Shown here: positions 6,032 through 8,610 of the stretch, in pieces
Numbering within the stretch: position 1 is the stretch's first letter
Layout: each line of letters begins with the position of its first letter
Assembly: GCA_029880275.1 (NCBI GenBank)
Contig: JAOUOQ010000070.1
Span: forward strand, 1 to 8,610
Source: Candidatus Aminicenantota bacterium
GTDB lineage: Bacteria; Acidobacteriota; B3-B38; Guanabaribacteriales; B3-B38
DNA length: 8,610 nt
Direction of reading: 5' to 3'
Program-made: the position numbers and the translations under genes
Notes under the pieces: model-generated
What the model was told of the DNA's origin: nothing
The model's database searches: none
Seen by the model: only the letters and a program-made list of their open reading frames with translations

Positions 6032-6852
6032 ATTTCTACCTTAAACATTCCCTTAAGGGCGAAGCCAAAAGCTATTGATAATACAAAAAAGACAATCAGC
6101 CAGTGAATATTCCACCCACCCAGATCGAGATGTCTGGTGGGGTACTTCACCTCAATATAACTGACCGGAGAGTTTGAAGGGAGAGCAGGTTCGGATGGGT
6201 AGAGAAACTCCTGGAAGAAGCTGCGAGAAACCTTGCGGGGCGAAAGCTGACAAAGCTCATCGGACACCGTAACCCTCTTTGTGAGAAGCTCCTCTCCTAT
6301 CCGGATCCTCAGGACATAATCCCCGGCTTCTTTAGCCCGTAACCTCCAGTCCACTTCGTGCAATCTATTAATTCTCAAAGGTGGGGTCTCCACCTCCAGC
6401 CCCTCAGGCGCCTCCAGTGATATATCCATTGCCTGCAAGGGGAGAGGCTCGGAAAATGTTACCCCTACCATGACCTCCTCATTTGCTTTAAAAGGACGGA
6501 AGCCAAAGCGGAAATTGAACTGAATCAGAACGATAACCAGAGGGAGAATCATAATCAACATCGGCTTGAGGGAATGCTTCATATAGATGAGGTTATAGCG
6601 GAGGATTTTCCCCTGTGCTTTCATCATGAGGCTAAAATCTTCCTTAAACAGCCTCAGTTCCAGAAAATGGGCTTTTATCTTGTCCTTGGCTTGACGAATG
6701 CCCTTCTGGTTGGAGGTATAGCGGAAAATAAGCAGCATAAATATGCCCGTGAGCAGACAGACAACCACCATGGCCACCCAGGGATTCAACGAAATAAAAG
6801 CGTAAAAGATACCGTCAAATAGCCTGTTTACCAGGAAATTGAAACTCCGCAT
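6028..6852 (-). CDS. Three-helix membrane protein, Oxa1/EMC3 (DUF106)-like architecture
   Basis: A 274-residue integral membrane protein from the ATG at 6852; numbering follows this start. TM1 spans about 24-44 (NPWVAMVVVCLLTG...). A highly charged helical segment at 45-94 has many Lys, Gln and Leu residues. TM2 (about 95-115) contains LKPMLIMILPLVIVLIQF. A beta-rich domain of about 80 residues (120-200) has alternating hydrophobic residues, and TM3 (about 249-268) lies near the C-terminus. The order TM, charged coiled coil, TM with MxxxLP, then TM resembles the Oxa1-superfamily insertases of the archaeal DUF106 and eukaryotic EMC3/TMCO1 type, but with a domain inserted between TM2 and TM3 that probably faces outside. 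This assignment rests on topology and short motifs, so it is moderate. A GTG at 6855 is an alternative start; GAGGA is better spaced for the ATG. It is last in the minus-strand set, 31 bases after the RHH-like gene, and its stop overlaps that of the permuted mutase gene. Confidence 0.85.
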   Translation of the reverse strand: MRSFNFLVNRLFDGIFYAFISLNPWVAMVVVCLLTGIFMLLIFRYTSNQKGIRQAKDKIKAHFLELRLFKEDFSLMMKAQGKILRYNLIYMKHSLKPMLIMILPLVIVLIQFNFRFGFRPFKANEEVMVGVTFSEPLPLQAMDISLEAPEGLEVETPPLRINRLHEVDWRLRAKEAGDYVLRIRIGEELLTKRVTVSDELCQLSPRKVSRSFFQEFLYPSEPALPSNSPVSYIEVKYPTRHLDLGGWNIHWLIVFFVLSIAFGFALKGMFKVEI

Positions 6853-6883
6853 CACTATTCCTCAACTGCAGAGGGGGACACCC

Positions 6884-7075
6884 TCAGGAGATATAACCGA
6901 GCCCCTGGAGCTTCTTTTTTATCTCCTCCTCAGAAGCCGACTCCTCCAGCTGGGCAATTTCTTTTTCCAGGGCGTGGGTGATGAACTCCTCCACCGAGGA
7001 GTAGCCAGCCAGGTCGGCAAATTTTTTCACCTTTTTCAATAGCTCCTTGTCAAGCTTTATCTTGGCGGTGGACAT
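6884..7075 (-). CDS. Small ribbon-helix-helix-like protein with LGYI tail
   Basis: A 63-residue protein. The N-terminal strand AKIKLDKELL (4-13), a helix KKVKKFADLAG (14-24), the turn YSSVEEF (25-31) and a second helix (about 28-44) follow the ribbon-helix-helix pattern of CopG/ParD-type proteins, which dimerise and often bind DNA. The acidic tail ends EEEIKKKLQGLGYIS, resembling the short LxxLGY motif that often closes sulfatase and phosphodiesterase-family proteins. This tail is not part of a normal RHH repressor. GGAGG seven bases before the ATG gives a very good ribosome binding site. It lies between an AlkP-superfamily phosphohydrolase gene (33 bases upstream) and the membrane protein gene, with no toxin gene next to it, so an antitoxin role is not supported. 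It may be an operon regulator or an accessory subunit of the phosphohydrolase. Confidence 0.85.
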   Translation of the reverse strand: MSTAKIKLDKELLKKVKKFADLAGYSSVEEFITHALEKEIAQLEESASEEEIKKKLQGLGYIS

Positions 7076-7108
7076 TCCCTTTCCTCCCTTTGGAAAGTCT
7101 CAGCCCCG

Positions 7109-8610
7109 TCAGAAAATCGGTCTCCCCACCATCTCCTTGGGCAGGGGTATGCCGAACTCCGCCAGAATGGTGGGGGCGATATCGTAGAGGGCTGGCTGAC
7201 GGTGGGTAATCTTTTTATTGCTGAGAATTATTCCCGGTATCCATATATAATCTATCAAATGGTCTCCACTCCATTTATCTGTATTATCGCGGAACAGCTC
7301 CCGGGGAAATGCTCCCAGGGCGGTCTCATTGGAGGCGCGGTATCCCCAATTGTAGCCGATAATCAGGTCGGGGGCGTATTTCATCTCCTCACCCCGGTAG
7401 ACCTCATCCGTCCGATACACATGGCTGATAACCTGAAGCCCCGTCTGCGGGTCGCGTACCTGGATCAGCCTCTCCGCCAACTCCTCCAGCAAAGCCTCCT
7501 TCTCTGCACCAGGGGAAACAATCCCGTACCCCTCCCGACCCGCCTGATTTATGTACAACCCGTTGAACCCCAGAGCATACGCCCTGGTGTAATCCCAGTC
7601 GGTGTTCATAAAGAACTCGGTCTCCCCCTGCCGCCATTCGTCTATAAGAGCGGCATAGCCGTTCTCCTTGAGCCAGGTGTTCAGGTGAAAACCCCGGTAG
7701 AAGGGGGCAAAGCCGTGGTCCGACATCACAATAAGGGTGGTATTTTCATCGACATACCGCAGAGCGACCTCCAGCGCTTCGTCCATCCTCAGGTAGAGCA
7801 TCTCCACCACATTACCATACTTATCCGCCAGCTGTGGGTCATAGGAGGGATGCTGAGGGTCCATAAGCCGCCAGAACATATGGGTTCCCTGGTCAAGGGT
7901 GGAGAAGTAAAAGAACAGAAGCCCCGAACGAAACTGCTCCAGCTCATAATGGAACGCCTTCATCCGTTCCTCAAGCACAATCTCAGCCTGCCGGAGAAAC
8001 TCCCCATCGTCAAGCACATCCTGGTCTAAGGCTTTGGTATCCTCGGGCATCCCCTGGGTGTAGAAACGGCCCAGCCGACGAGAGAGCTTTTTGGAGTAGC
8101 TGCTGGGTGTTGAGATGGGCATAGCAGGGTCCTCGGGGTCGAGGTTGATGGGAGTTACATAAAGCTTAAAGACCGGGCGGGTCTCCTTGAGGTAGAAGCG
8201 GCAGATACCTTTGAGGCTCGCCAACAGAGGAAGCATGGGGAACTTCACCCTCACCCACCGGCTCCACTCCCCCTCCTTGAGAAGAACTTCCTCGTCCTTC
8301 ACCACCACTTTTGCCACCCGGTTTTCGGGGTCAATATAGACGGTGAAATCGACCACTGCGGTGGGATTATCCTCTTTAAAGGTATTCGGTGGACCCACGA
8401 GCTGGGCTCTTACCACATTATCCACTACCTCCACCGGAAAAACCGCTCCACCCGTTATCTCTCCCCTCAGCTCATCAGGTCGCTCGGTATAGAAGGAGAA
8501 GGTGCCGTAAGTTCCCAATATATCGGGTGTGCCCATACCGGAGATGGTCCTCTGCTTTGACTCGGCGGGGGGAAAATTGGAGGGAACGCGAAAGATAGTA
8601 GCCGGGATGT
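7109..8610 (-). CDS. AlkP-superfamily phosphohydrolase/phosphomutase (COG3379-like), 5' end beyond window
   Basis: A large metal-dependent hydrolase related to type I phosphodiesterase/nucleotide pyrophosphatase enzymes. About 499 codons lie in the window. The frame stays open to base 8610: upstream of the internal Met at 8536 the translation reads IPATIFRVPSNFPP and then TISGMGTPD, typical of the middle of these proteins, so 8536 is not the start. Counting from that Met, visible parts are GMGTPDILGTYGTFSFY at the beginning, an inserted beta-rich region (about 25-130), STLDQGTHMFW with metal-ligand Asp215 and His219, SDHG with Asp273 and His274, GFHLN (283-287), and GDHL with His426 before the C-terminal IAPTILAEFG and EMVGRPIF. 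The N-terminal metal site and the nucleophile are outside the window. No membrane segment is seen in this part. It is first of the visible minus-strand set. Substrate unknown; phosphodiester or phosphosugar hydrolysis is a family-level inference. Confidence 0.92.
   Translation of the reverse strand, partial: IPATIFRVPSNFPPAESKQRTISGMGTPDILGTYGTFSFYTERPDELRGEITGGAVFPVEVVDNVVRAQLVGPPNTFKEDNPTAVVDFTVYIDPENRVAKVVVKDEEVLLKEGEWSRWVRVKFPMLPLLASLKGICRFYLKETRPVFKLYVTPINLDPEDPAMPISTPSSYSKKLSRRLGRFYTQGMPEDTKALDQDVLDDGEFLRQAEIVLEERMKAFHYELEQFRSGLLFFYFSTLDQGTHMFWRLMDPQHPSYDPQLADKYGNVVEMLYLRMDEALEVALRYVDENTTLIVMSDHGFAPFYRGFHLNTWLKENGYAALIDEWRQGETEFFMNTDWDYTRAYALGFNGLYINQAGREGYGIVSPGAEKEALLEELAERLIQVRDPQTGLQVISHVYRTDEVYRGEEMKYAPDLIIGYNWGYRASNETALGAFPRELFRDNTDKWSGDHLIDYIWIPGIILSNKKITHRQPALYDIAPTILAEFGIPLPKEMVGRPIF

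Noticed and set aside
6884..7075. Antitoxin of a toxin-antitoxin pair
   Set aside because: No toxin-like gene is adjacent; the neighbours are a phosphohydrolase and a membrane protein, and the tail is not a typical antitoxin C-terminus.
7202..8029. 275-codon plus-strand reading frame antisense to the phosphohydrolase
   Set aside because: It is a shadow of the real gene: no recognisable domain, no good ribosome binding site context, and the minus strand carries clear family motifs throughout.
7109..8536. Start of the phosphohydrolase at the ATG at 8536
   Set aside because: The frame remains open to the window edge with family-typical residues before this Met, and the N-terminal catalytic region would be missing, so this is an internal methionine.

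Overview
The window is 8.6 kb of gene-dense bacterial DNA with moderate GC content. Shine-Dalgarno sites are strong and intergenic gaps are short. I see no rRNA, tRNA, CRISPR array, insertion sequence or phage gene. The mix of a TrpB2-type tryptophan synthase, a short-type transaldolase and a COG3379-like AlkP-superfamily phosphohydrolase fits an uncultured, probably anaerobic or thermophilic bacterial lineage. No marker gene here fixes the phylum, so I do not name one.

Plus strand, 178-6031: five genes in one direction form a likely operon. They are a short-type transaldolase (178-822), a TrpB2-type tryptophan synthase beta chain (884-2173), an unrecognised helical/coiled-coil protein (2202-3002), a GT4-like glycosyltransferase that overlaps it by 17 bases (2986-4359), and a phosphoglycerate mutase-like protein (about 4418-6031). 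Minus strand, 8610 down to 6028: a second tightly spaced set runs toward the first. It has a large AlkP-superfamily phosphohydrolase whose 5' end lies beyond the window (7109-8610), a 63-residue ribbon-helix-helix-like protein (6884-7075), and a three-helix membrane protein resembling the Oxa1/EMC3/DUF106 architecture (6028-6852). The two gene sets meet tail to tail, with their stop codons overlapping inside one TTAG tetranucleotide.

The standout is the gene at 4418-6031. It contains essentially the whole sequence of a cofactor-independent phosphoglycerate mutase (iPGM/GpmI), but in circularly permuted order. The usual C-terminal part (from the middle of the phosphotransferase domain through the D/H, DH and H metal ligands to the normal C-terminus) comes first. 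A linker of about 12 residues follows, and then the usual N-terminal part (LDGWG, the catalytic serine in GNSE, and the first half of the phosphotransferase domain). The reading frame is continuous, with its own ribosome binding site and stop. The metal ligands and nucleophile are kept, but two substrate loops of the phosphotransferase domain are strongly altered, including loss of the Asp of the usual DGRD motif. It may therefore be a rearranged mutase, or an enzyme with a changed reaction.

Metabolically, the plus-strand set joins sugar-phosphate chemistry (transaldolase, mutase-like enzyme) with tryptophan synthesis by TrpB2, a class reported to use O-phosphoserine, which is made from 3-phosphoglycerate. 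The glycosyltransferase pair and the minus-strand set look like cell-surface or membrane functions. Links between the two sets are inference only.
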